A DNA stretch of 5,189 nt from an uncultured Clostridia bacterium (GTDB taxonomy: Bacteria; Bacillota; Clostridia; Oscillospirales; Acutalibacteraceae), in NCBI GenBank assembly GCA_946628455.1, contig CAMOWP010000125.1, positions 1 to 5,189 of the forward strand, written 5' to 3'. The translations under genes were made by a program, and so were the position numbers. Shown one piece after another: positions 1 to 5,060 of the stretch (position 1 is the stretch's first letter; every line of letters starts with the position of its first letter). Under the pieces are notes generated by a model. It was given only the letters and a program-made list of their open reading frames with translations, did no database searches and was not told the DNA's origin.

Positions 1-2
1 TT

Positions 3-1133
3 TCATACGCGTTTTTTCCTTTTCGCTTTAATCCTTGACCAGAGTTCTGCAAGCAGAATTGAAGCTAAGCTGAGCAGACAGCCGAGCGCAAATGCGGGAA
101 GCGGCTTGAGATACGTGTCGCCCTTGATACAATAAATTACAAGGTCAACGCTCCACCATACGAGCACCCAGTGAATGCAGTATACAGAGTTTACGTTTCT
201 GCTGATGCTTTCAATCGGAGGGCGCAGCTTAGCGGGAACATACTTTGAAATGAAATAATGAAGCCCGAGCAGACCGACGAACGCCATAATACACATAACA
301 GCTTCAACGGTGTTCATATGGTAAAAGACGTTTGCGCCCTCTCCCATCATCATACCGAAGCCGCCGATAATCTCCCGGGCGGCAAAGCCGAACGAAATAA
401 TAACGCACGCAGGAGAAACAATAAGATAGAATTTACCCTTATCCTTAAGTCTCTTATAGTAATAGCCGAAAACGAAGCCGAAGGCGTAAAACAAAAACCA
501 GATAACAAGCGGAAAATCCGAAATAATATATGTGTCACCCGACTTATCCTCAACGCCTACAAAATGGCCTAAAATAATGTTGAGAACGTTGTTCGAGGTG
601 TCAATATTTCTGAGGAAATTACCTACAAGGCTCATTCCGAAGGAGACTGCGAGAATTTTCCACGGAGTCAGCCTGAAATGAAGCAGAATTCCCATAAGCA
701 GCATAGCAAGCGCCGCAAACTGCATTATATCGTTACCGAAGAAAAGATACGGCAGAGGCTCAATAAATTTTTCAGCGTCTCCCGTTATCGCATAGCCGAT
801 TAACGACGGAATAAGGAACCTGAACACATTCAGCACAAAGCCTACTGTCCACAGCCTTATGCCTCTTTGGAACACCTCTTTTGCGGAGCCGTGGCGCGTA
901 TACGCAAGGCCGATGCCCATAGCGAGCATAAAGCGTGTAGGGCCGATAAAGCCGCCGACTACCGAATCAAAATAATATGGAATACCGAGAACGTCAAGCG
1001 TCGCAGGAGGCGATGCGTCAACAAAAACGTGAACCGTTGCAAGGCGGATAATAAGAATCATCCTCAGGAAATCAAGCTCAAACTGTCTCCCCGTGTTGCA
1101 CGGCTCTTTTGAAAAGAGTTCTTTGATTTTCAT
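3..1133 (-). CDS. Multi-pass acyltransferase-like membrane protein (acyltransferase-3 / DUF1624-YeiB-like)
   Basis: A complete 376-residue integral membrane protein with about nine or ten hydrophobic segments and a basic C-terminal tail (KAKRKKRV). Family-type features are R16 followed by ELDFLR (19-24) and H35 at the first membrane segment, GPTRFMLAMGIGLAYTR (64-80), a basic RGIRL (90-94), NDIMQFAALAMLL (134-146) and a late VYCIHW (317-322). This pattern recalls membrane acyltransferases of the acyltransferase-3 and DUF1624/heparan-glucosaminide-acetyltransferase type, which move acyl groups onto envelope sugars. The substrate here is unknown. The usual LRG after the first Asp is LRM here. 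The start is fixed by an in-frame TAA directly before the ATG. The Shine-Dalgarno is weak (ACGGA-like), which suggests modest translation. It is transcribed alone, divergently from the YitT gene. Membrane location is secure; the exact family is less so. Confidence 0.72.
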   Translation of the reverse strand: MKIKELFSKEPCNTGRQFELDFLRMILIIRLATVHVFVDASPPATLDVLGIPYYFDSVVGGFIGPTRFMLAMGIGLAYTRHGSAKEVFQRGIRLWTVGFVLNVFRFLIPSLIGYAITGDAEKFIEPLPYLFFGNDIMQFAALAMLLMGILLHFRLTPWKILAVSFGMSLVGNFLRNIDTSNNVLNIILGHFVGVEDKSGDTYIISDFPLVIWFLFYAFGFVFGYYYKRLKDKGKFYLIVSPACVIISFGFAAREIIGGFGMMMGEGANVFYHMNTVEAVMCIMAFVGLLGLHYFISKYVPAKLRPPIESISRNVNSVYCIHWVLVWWSVDLVIYCIKGDTYLKPLPAFALGCLLSLASILLAELWSRIKAKRKKRV

Positions 1134-1159
1134 TTATAAATCCGTTTCTTAACTGATTT

Positions 1160-1171
1160 CTGAAATTTCAG
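1160..1171. repeat. 12-bp perfect palindrome in the acyltransferase leader
   Basis: CTGAAATTTCAG is a perfect 12-bp palindrome lying between the predicted transcription start (about 1196) and the start codon of the minus-strand acyltransferase-like gene. The position would suit a repressor operator. It has no U-tract and is too short and AT-rich to be a convincing terminator. Chance is a real alternative. Confidence 0.3.
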
Positions 1172-1202
1172 TAAATTCATTTAATACTTTCGTATCTTAA
1201 TA

Positions 1203-1231
1203 ATTATATAACAAACTGCTCAAAATGTCAC
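1203..1231 (-). promoter_or_regulatory. Sigma-70-type promoter for the acyltransferase-like gene
   Basis: Read on the minus strand there is a -35 GTGACA (1226-1231, five of six consensus), a 17-nt spacer and a perfect -10 TATAAT (1203-1208). This predicts a start near 1196 and a leader of about 62 nt before the ATG at 1133. The region is AT-rich, but the joint fit of both boxes and the spacing makes this one of the best minus-strand candidates in the gap. Confidence 0.6.
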
Positions 1232-1343
1232 CAATTAATTAAGACTTTTTTAAATAATCAAATCAGATTGGGCTTCAGTGACTGTTTTGTCTTTACATTT
1301 TGGTATATTTATACAATTTTTGCATAAAATTTTAATGTTGTTA

Positions 1344-1372
1344 TTGATTTTTTAATTTTAATTGGCTAATAT
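1344..1372 (+). promoter_or_regulatory. Sigma-70-type promoter for the YitT-family gene
   Basis: A -35 TTGATT (1344-1349), 17-nt spacer and -10 TAATAT (1367-1372) predict a start near 1379, leaving a leader of only about 20 nt that holds the ribosome binding site. A second, weaker combination lies upstream: TTGTCT at 1287-1292, 17 nt, TATACA at 1310-1315. I prefer the proximal one because its boxes and distance to the gene are better. Confidence 0.55.
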
Positions 1373-1383
1373 AGTTTAGTTTT

Positions 1384-1390
1384 AAGGAGG
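1384..1390 (+). promoter_or_regulatory. Shine-Dalgarno that sets the YitT start
   Basis: AAGGAGG sits 8 nt before the ATG at 1399. A second in-frame ATG at 1405 would be 14 nt away, so the first ATG is the better start. Confidence 0.85.
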
Positions 1391-1398
1391 CGCATAAA

Positions 1399-2289
1399 AT
1401 GAAAATGGCGAAAAAAAATGCAAGAGATATAGCAAAAACATCGTGTTTTATTCTTCTCGGAAACGGACTGCTTGCATTTCTGGTTGCAGCGTTTATTATT
1501 CCTCACGATATAATTATGGGCGGAACGACGGGAATTGCGCTTGTTTTAAACAGGCTTTTCGGCGTTGACACAGCGCTTGTTGTTTTTATTCTCAACGCAT
1601 TTCTGCTCGTTTTAGGGCTTATAATTATAGGCAAAAAGCTCTTTTTCACAAGCGTTGCAAGCACAATCCTCTACCCTCTTATGCTTGCGCTTTTTCAGCG
1701 AATCCCCGGGATAGACAAGCTTACTGATAACACGCTTCTTGCGTCTCTTTTTGCAGGAGTTTTGATGGGGCTTTCGCTCGGTCTTGTGATGAGAGTAGGC
1801 TCGTCAACAGGCGGAATGGATATTGCAAATCTTATTTTAAGCAAGCTTACTCACCGCTCAGTTGCAATATTTGTTTATATAACGGATATTATCGTAGTCG
1901 GTGCGCAGGCTGTTATTTCAGATTCGGAGAGCATAATGATGGGCATAGTTGTTCTCGTTCTTGAATCGCTTGTGCTTGAGCAGACGATGGTGTTCGGAAA
2001 GGCTCAGCTTGAGCTGTTTGTGATATCCGAAAAATACAACGAAATACGCCTTAAATTTTTAAAGGAGCTCAAGGCGGGAGTTACAATGTCATATATCCAG
2101 ACGGGATATCTCGCCTCAGATGAAAAGGGCATAATCTGCGTAATCCCTTCAAGAAAGCTTTACGCCGCGAACGAAATAGTCCGTTCTGTTGACCCTGAGG
2201 CTTTTGTTACCGTAACAAAAATAAAAGAGGTCAGCGGCAGAGGCTTCACCTCTGAACGGCTGACCCTTGACGAAAAGGAGCTGGGTTAA
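1399..2289 (+). CDS. YitT family membrane protein (DUF161 + DUF2179)
   Basis: A complete 296-residue protein of typical length for the family. The N-terminal half is membrane embedded, with about five or six segments between residues 15 and 200, and holds the family's glycine motifs: PHDIIMGGTTGIA (35-47) and GSSTGGMDI (134-142). From about residue 205 a soluble alpha/beta domain of the DUF2179 type follows, ending in the conserved GRGFT (280-284). Members are common, often multi-copy, in Firmicutes. Their biochemical role is not settled, so no substrate is assigned. The gene has its own promoter and a strong Shine-Dalgarno. Its last codons overlap by a few bases the stop of a convergent radical SAM remnant, and its 3' coding end carries a strong hairpin that looks like that remnant's terminator. 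The first good plus-strand terminator lies near 2608-2648. Confidence 0.93.
   Translation: MKMAKKNARDIAKTSCFILLGNGLLAFLVAAFIIPHDIIMGGTTGIALVLNRLFGVDTALVVFILNAFLLVLGLIIIGKKLFFTSVASTILYPLMLALFQRIPGIDKLTDNTLLASLFAGVLMGLSLGLVMRVGSSTGGMDIANLILSKLTHRSVAIFVYITDIIVVGAQAVISDSESIMMGIVVLVLESLVLEQTMVFGKAQLELFVISEKYNEIRLKFLKELKAGVTMSYIQTGYLASDEKGIICVIPSRKLYAANEIVRSVDPEAFVTVTKIKEVSGRGFTSERLTLDEKELG
2202..2220. repeat. Near-perfect palindrome inside the 3' end of the YitT gene
   Basis: TTTTGTTAC and GTAACAAAA form perfect 9-nt arms around a single central C. It encodes part of the C-terminal DUF2179-like domain (FVTVTK). The symmetric layout suits a dimeric protein site better than an RNA hairpin, but it may simply reflect codon choice (valine-threonine repeats). 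Confidence 0.5.
2212..2265 (-). terminator. Rho-independent terminator of the radical SAM remnant, embedded in the YitT coding end
   Basis: Read on the minus strand, about 20 nt after the remnant's stop codon there is a strong stem: GGTCAGC pairs with GCTGACC (7 bp), then a 4x2 internal loop, then CAGAGG pairs with CCTCTG (6 bp) around a 5-nt loop (2229-2265). It is followed at once by TCTTTTATTTTTGTT (2214-2228). The plus strand has no U-tract after the same hairpin, so it works in one direction only. It lies wholly within yitT codons, so the sequence serves protein coding and the convergent gene's termination together. Confidence 0.65.
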
Positions 2290-2543
2290 CCTGCGTTAAC
2301 GATAGCTTCAACCTTTTCTCTGTTCATATAAAACGTGCAGCCGCCGATATGGTCGTCTGCAAGGAGGCCTTCGCTCTGCAGCGCTCTGAACAAAGGAGAT
2401 TTGAGCGCCTCTCTCAGGGAGGTATCCCTCACATTGATGTCGGAATAAGGCGAGAACGGGCACGGCTCTGCTCCGCCGCGTAGCGCTTTTCTGACGCAGC
2501 TCTGCTTGCCGAAGCAAAGCTCTTCATATATTCTCTTTCCGTT
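2286..2543 (-). pseudogene. C-terminal remnant of a radical SAM/SPASM-type protein
   Basis: The minus-strand frame ending at the TAA of 2286-2288 is open for 85 codons back to a TGA at 2544-2546 and has no ATG that could start the conserved block. It contains GGAEPCPFSPYSDINVRD, then TSLREALKSPLFRAL, then DHIGGCTFYMNREKVEAIV. This matches, from memory of the family, the C-terminal auxiliary iron-sulfur (SPASM-like) region of radical SAM proteins, with the PCPF and GGC cysteines kept. The radical SAM core and its CxxxCxxC motif are absent from the window; upstream there are only stops and a terminator. The family match begins around GGAEPCPF (about 2485) and the codons before it look unlike the family. 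It is best read as a decayed or deleted gene whose 3' end and terminator survive. A 69-codon ATG frame at 2308-2517 is a different, meaningless frame across it. Confidence 0.68.
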
Positions 2544-2600
2544 TCATTATTCGCTGTTGCGCGGAGTGAATCAGTTACAACCCTTTAATTTGTTAAACGT

Positions 2601-2648
2601 AAAAACACAGGCTGTGAATTAATCACAGCCTGCTGCTTTTATTTTTTG
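2601..2648. terminator. Bidirectional rho-independent terminator
   Basis: CAGGCTGTGA (2608-2617) and TCACAGCCTG (2623-2632) form a perfect 10-bp stem with a 5-nt ATTAA loop. On the minus strand it is followed by TGTTTTTACG, just after the FN3-protein stop codon. On the plus strand it is followed by a T-rich run (CTGCTTTTATTTTTTG), which would end transcripts from the YitT gene. The plus-strand tail runs into the last codons of the FN3 protein. Confidence 0.85.
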
Positions 2649-3850
2649 TATTTTACTATTTCCCCGTTTTCAACGCAGAGGTCATATCCCCTGTAGTAAA
2701 AATACCAGCCGTCAAACAGGAAGCGTTTGCCCGAGGCGGATTTTTTTGTTACAAGAAAATATGTATTCCCCGTAAAGTTACCTGTGTAGCCCTGCATCCT
2801 CGGGTCGATTATGAGCTCCTTGCCTGCGAAGAAATAAACAGCCCATTTATGAATCGGCCTTTCGCCTGAGCGGTTCTGGAAATTGCCCGCTGCAAGATAG
2901 ATGAAATCATCGTATTTTCTGCTTTCGCCGTAAAGTGCGTCAACAGTTACGTTGAAATGGTTATTACAGTCAACGCAATCCGCAAAATCCTTGAAATGCT
3001 TTGCGTGCCAGTTATAAATTGCCTTTAACCTGTCGTACGTTGTTTTATACTTTTTGATGTCAACGCCGTTGTTTGTAAGCTGCTTAACAGCCTTTCTTCC
3101 GCTTAAATCAGTCTTTGTGTAATTAACCATTTCCTTAACGGAAGCGCCTTTTTTGATGTTAACTGTTTTAACTGCGCTTTCAGCGCCCATATACTTGATT
3201 CCGTCCACCTCGCGGTAAGGAACGATTTTAACGTAATACTTTCCGTTTCCGAGCCCGCCGAGGGTAAAGTAAGTCTTTTTCTTTGAAACGGTAAGCCTGT
3301 TTGTATACTGAGAGCTGAATTTTTTCTTTGTGCTGTAAACAAGCATATAGCCCGTTGCGTTCTTTGACTTTTTCCAGCTCAGCTTAGCCTTGCCCTTTGA
3401 AGCATATTTAACGCTTTTGAGCTTTGCTGCAGAGGGTGCGGTTGAAAAGGAAAGCTCCTTGCTCGCCTTGCCGAAATATTTAACGGAATAAGCCTCGGTA
3501 TAGCTTCTCACCTTTATTCTGTAGGTTGTGCCCGCCTTGAGGTTCGAGAGCTTAACGCTCTCCTTTTTTGAATAAGCAAGGTGCTCAAACGCATTGCTTG
3601 AGGAATTGAAGCTCAGGATTTCATAGCCGTAGTCGCCGTAATAATAATCGTTAAAATACCACGAAAGCCACGCAGTTGTTTCATTTACCCTTTTAACGGC
3701 GAGCTCCGTAGGCTTTTCGTCTGAAACGTAAACTGTTTCCGCTTCGCCGTCGGGGTCGGTTATTTCAATATCCTTTGCAAAAGCGGTAATCGGGAAAGCA
3801 AAGGTTAACGCAAGAACTAATGAAATTATGATATTAAGCTGCCTTTTCAT
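2639..3850 (-). CDS. Secreted two-FN3 protein with a divergent transglutaminase-like domain
   Basis: A complete 403-residue exported protein. Residues 1-25 are a signal peptide (basic KR, hydrophobic core, cleavage after AFA). Two fibronectin type III-like domains follow, about 46-137 and 139-233, each ending in the GxxYxxKVxxY pattern. A C-terminal domain of about 240-403 starts with a lysine-rich linker. Its YDRLKAIYNWHAKHF (272-286), a Cys pair (C292 and C295 in ADCVDC), HKW (334-336) and IIDPRM (347-352) follow the Cys, His, Asp order of bacterial transglutaminase-like/cysteine-protease folds, where HaW and vDPt are usual. The triad would be C292 or C295, H334 and D349. No sortase motif, membrane anchor or S-layer repeat is seen, so it is probably secreted or held on the wall by charge. 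The start is supported by AGGAGA 7 nt upstream. It is a single-gene unit with its own promoter and terminator. Target and activity are unknown. Confidence 0.75.
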   Translation of the reverse strand: MKRQLNIIISLVLALTFAFPITAFAKDIEITDPDGEAETVYVSDEKPTELAVKRVNETTAWLSWYFNDYYYGDYGYEILSFNSSSNAFEHLAYSKKESVKLSNLKAGTTYRIKVRSYTEAYSVKYFGKASKELSFSTAPSAAKLKSVKYASKGKAKLSWKKSKNATGYMLVYSTKKKFSSQYTNRLTVSKKKTYFTLGGLGNGKYYVKIVPYREVDGIKYMGAESAVKTVNIKKGASVKEMVNYTKTDLSGRKAVKQLTNNGVDIKKYKTTYDRLKAIYNWHAKHFKDFADCVDCNNHFNVTVDALYGESRKYDDFIYLAAGNFQNRSGERPIHKWAVYFFAGKELIIDPRMQGYTGNFTGNTYFLVTKKSASGKRFLFDGWYFYYRGYDLCVENGEIVKYKK

Positions 3851-3887
3851 TTTTCAGTCTCCTGTTCATAGAATATCCAACATATAA

Positions 3888-3916
3888 ATTCTAACATCAA
3901 TAAGAAGAAAAATCAA
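3888..3916 (-). promoter_or_regulatory. Promoter of the FN3/transglutaminase-like gene
   Basis: On the minus strand TTGATT (3911-3916), a 17-nt spacer and TAGAAT (3888-3893) predict a start near 3881 and a leader of about 30 nt. The -35 box begins directly after the U-tract of the rubrerythrin terminator, so the genes are packed but separately transcribed. Confidence 0.6.
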
Positions 3917-3917
3917 C

Positions 3918-3944
3918 TAAAAAACGCAGGGCTGAGCCCTGCGT
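3918..3944 (-). terminator. Rho-independent terminator after rubrerythrin
   Basis: ACGCAGGGC and GCCCTGCGT form a perfect 9-bp GC-rich stem with a 3-nt loop (3924-3944), 12 nt past the rubrerythrin stop. On the minus strand it runs into a T-tract (3918-3924). It closes the flavin reductase-rubrerythrin unit. Confidence 0.9.
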
Positions 3945-3956
3945 AATCTTTAATTA

Positions 3957-4496
3957 TCAATAGTTTTCTGCGTGGAGCTCAAAATAGCTCTGCGGATGAG
4001 CGCAGGTCGGGCAAATATCGGGAGCCTTCGTTCCTACTACTATGTGTCCGCAGTTTCTGCATTCCCATACCTTGACCTCGCTCTTTTCAAAAACTTTGGC
4101 GGTTTCAACGTTCTTCAGCAGCGCTCTGTATCTTTCCTCATGGTGCTTTTCAATTTCAGCAACAAGGCGGAATTTTGCGGCAAGCTCAGGGAAGCCTTCC
4201 TCCTCGGCCGTCTTTGCAAAGCCCTCGTACATATCGGTCCACTCATAATTTTCGCCGTCTGCGGCAGTTGCAAGATTCTGCGCCGTATCGCCGATTCCCT
4301 CAAGCTCCTTAAACCACATTTTTGCATGTTCTTTTTCGTTGTCGGCAGTTTTAAGGAAGAGTGCTGCAATCTGCTCAAAGCCTTCCTTCTTAGCCTTTGA
4401 AGCAAAGTAAGTGTACTTATTTCTTGCCTCCGATTCGCCTGAAAACGCCGCTCTTAAATTCTTTTCCGTCTGAGTTCCTGCATATTTATTTGCCAT
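3957..4496 (-). CDS. rbr: Rubrerythrin
   Basis: A complete 179-residue rubrerythrin, a cytoplasmic diiron peroxidase that reduces hydrogen peroxide with electrons passed through its own rubredoxin-like centre, protecting anaerobes from oxidative stress. The ferritin-like domain (about 1-135) keeps the expected iron ligands: E21 in SGESEAR, E54 and H57 in NEKEH, E82 and E85 in GENYEW, and E116 and H119 in EIEKHH. The C-terminal rubredoxin-like domain has the two cysteine pairs C146/C149 (CRNCG) and C162/C165 (CPTCAHP) for one iron. No ligand is missing. The start is supported by AAAGGAGA 6 nt upstream. It lies 47 nt downstream of the flavin reductase-like gene with no terminator or clear promoter between, so co-transcription is likely. 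A strong terminator follows it. Confidence 0.97.
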   Translation of the reverse strand: MANKYAGTQTEKNLRAAFSGESEARNKYTYFASKAKKEGFEQIAALFLKTADNEKEHAKMWFKELEGIGDTAQNLATAADGENYEWTDMYEGFAKTAEEEGFPELAAKFRLVAEIEKHHEERYRALLKNVETAKVFEKSEVKVWECRNCGHIVVGTKAPDICPTCAHPQSYFELHAENY

Positions 4497-4543
4497 AATT
4501 TTCTCCTTTCAGCTTTTTATTATTGTTTGCTATGAGCTTTTAA

Positions 4544-5047
4544 TTATTCTTCAATATACGTCGGCGCGTTCTTCGGCGCCTTGCCCTTGATTACCTTGTG
4601 ATAGTAAGCGTAGGTCATAGGCTCGTCGGCATCGTTTATAATCTCAGCGCCGATAACCTCGCCTAAAAATACAGTGTGGGTTGCTGTTTCCATTTTGTCA
4701 ATAACCTTGCAGGTGATGTAAGCAATCGCTCCGTCAACTATCGGAAGAAAATCCTTTATTTCAGGCTTTGCGGGAAACTTTTCGCTGTCTCTTCCGCTTC
4801 TGAAGCCGAAATTGCCGATAATCGAGGGCTCGCTGTTTTCGCCTAAAATGTTAATGGCAAAGCGTCCGTTTTTGCTTATGCATTCATTGGTGAAATTATC
4901 GTGATTAATGCTGACTGCGATAGTTGCAGGCGATGATGTTACCTGCATTGCCGAATTTGCAATGCAGCCCGTAGCCTTTCCGCCGTCAGCCCACGAGGTA
5001 ACGGCATAAACTCCGTAAGATAATTTTGTAAGTGCCCAGGTGTTCAT
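4544..5047 (-). CDS. Flavin reductase-like FMN-binding protein (Hrb-type, without rubredoxin domain)
   Basis: A complete 167-residue protein of the FMN-binding split-barrel flavin reductase family. Landmarks are GCIANSAMQVTSSPATIAVS (27-46, the FMN-phosphate loop), FGFRSGRDSEKF (80-91) and HTVFLGEV (124-131). It resembles the N-terminal domain of high-molecular-weight rubredoxin (Hrb), which passes electrons from NAD(P)H to FprA-type flavodiiron proteins and rubrerythrin in anaerobes. Hrb proteins usually carry a C-terminal rubredoxin domain after a KGKxPKNAPTYxxE segment. Here that segment is present (154-167) and the protein stops at once, so the rubredoxin domain is absent. The 47-nt gap to rubrerythrin cannot hold it. 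The likely role is to supply electrons to the adjacent rubrerythrin or to reduce free flavin; this is an inference from context. The start is fixed by AAGGAG 6 nt upstream. Confidence 0.88.
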   Translation of the reverse strand: MNTWALTKLSYGVYAVTSWADGGKATGCIANSAMQVTSSPATIAVSINHDNFTNECISKNGRFAINILGENSEPSIIGNFGFRSGRDSEKFPAKPEIKDFLPIVDGAIAYITCKVIDKMETATHTVFLGEVIGAEIINDADEPMTYAYYHKVIKGKAPKNAPTYIEE

Positions 5048-5053
5048 AATTAT

Positions 5054-5060
5054 CTCCTTA
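5054..5060 (-). promoter_or_regulatory. Shine-Dalgarno of the flavin reductase fused with the upstream stop codon
   Basis: TAAGGAG on the minus strand is both the TAA stop of the upstream FN3 gene (5058-5060) and the start of the AAGGAG ribosome binding site of the next gene, whose ATG follows 6 nt later. This layout allows ribosomes finishing one gene to re-initiate on the next. Confidence 0.7.

Noticed and set aside
258..572. 104-codon plus-strand ORF inside the acyltransferase-like gene
   Set aside because: It is antisense to clear membrane-protein coding and has low-complexity, charged, family-less sequence. The same applies to the plus ORF at 867-1112.
1134..1398. Riboswitch or small RNA in the divergent intergenic region
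   Set aside because: The region is mostly AT-rich with only short palindromes; no known riboswitch core or stable multi-helix structure could be recognised by eye.
2229..2265. Hairpin at the yitT 3' end as yitT's own terminator
   Set aside because: In the plus direction it is followed by CCTTGACGAAAAGG, not a T-run, and it lies before the stop codon. It fits only the minus direction.
2308..2517. 69-codon ATG-initiated minus-strand ORF, rich in Arg
   Set aside because: It is out of frame with the radical SAM/SPASM tail that covers the same DNA; its protein has no recognisable family pattern and no ribosome binding site was seen.
2520..2600. Frames upstream of the radical SAM remnant as a frameshifted continuation of that gene
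   Set aside because: Each frame soon meets stops or shows no radical SAM-like motif, and there is too little room before the terminator at 2601-2648 for the catalytic core.
3103..3342. 79-codon minus-strand ORF inside the FN3 protein
   Set aside because: It is a +1/+2 frame shadow of the second FN3 domain and linker.
3972..4400. 142-codon plus-strand ORF antisense to rubrerythrin
   Set aside because: It is the shadow of a fully conserved rubrerythrin gene, with no Shine-Dalgarno or promoter noted.
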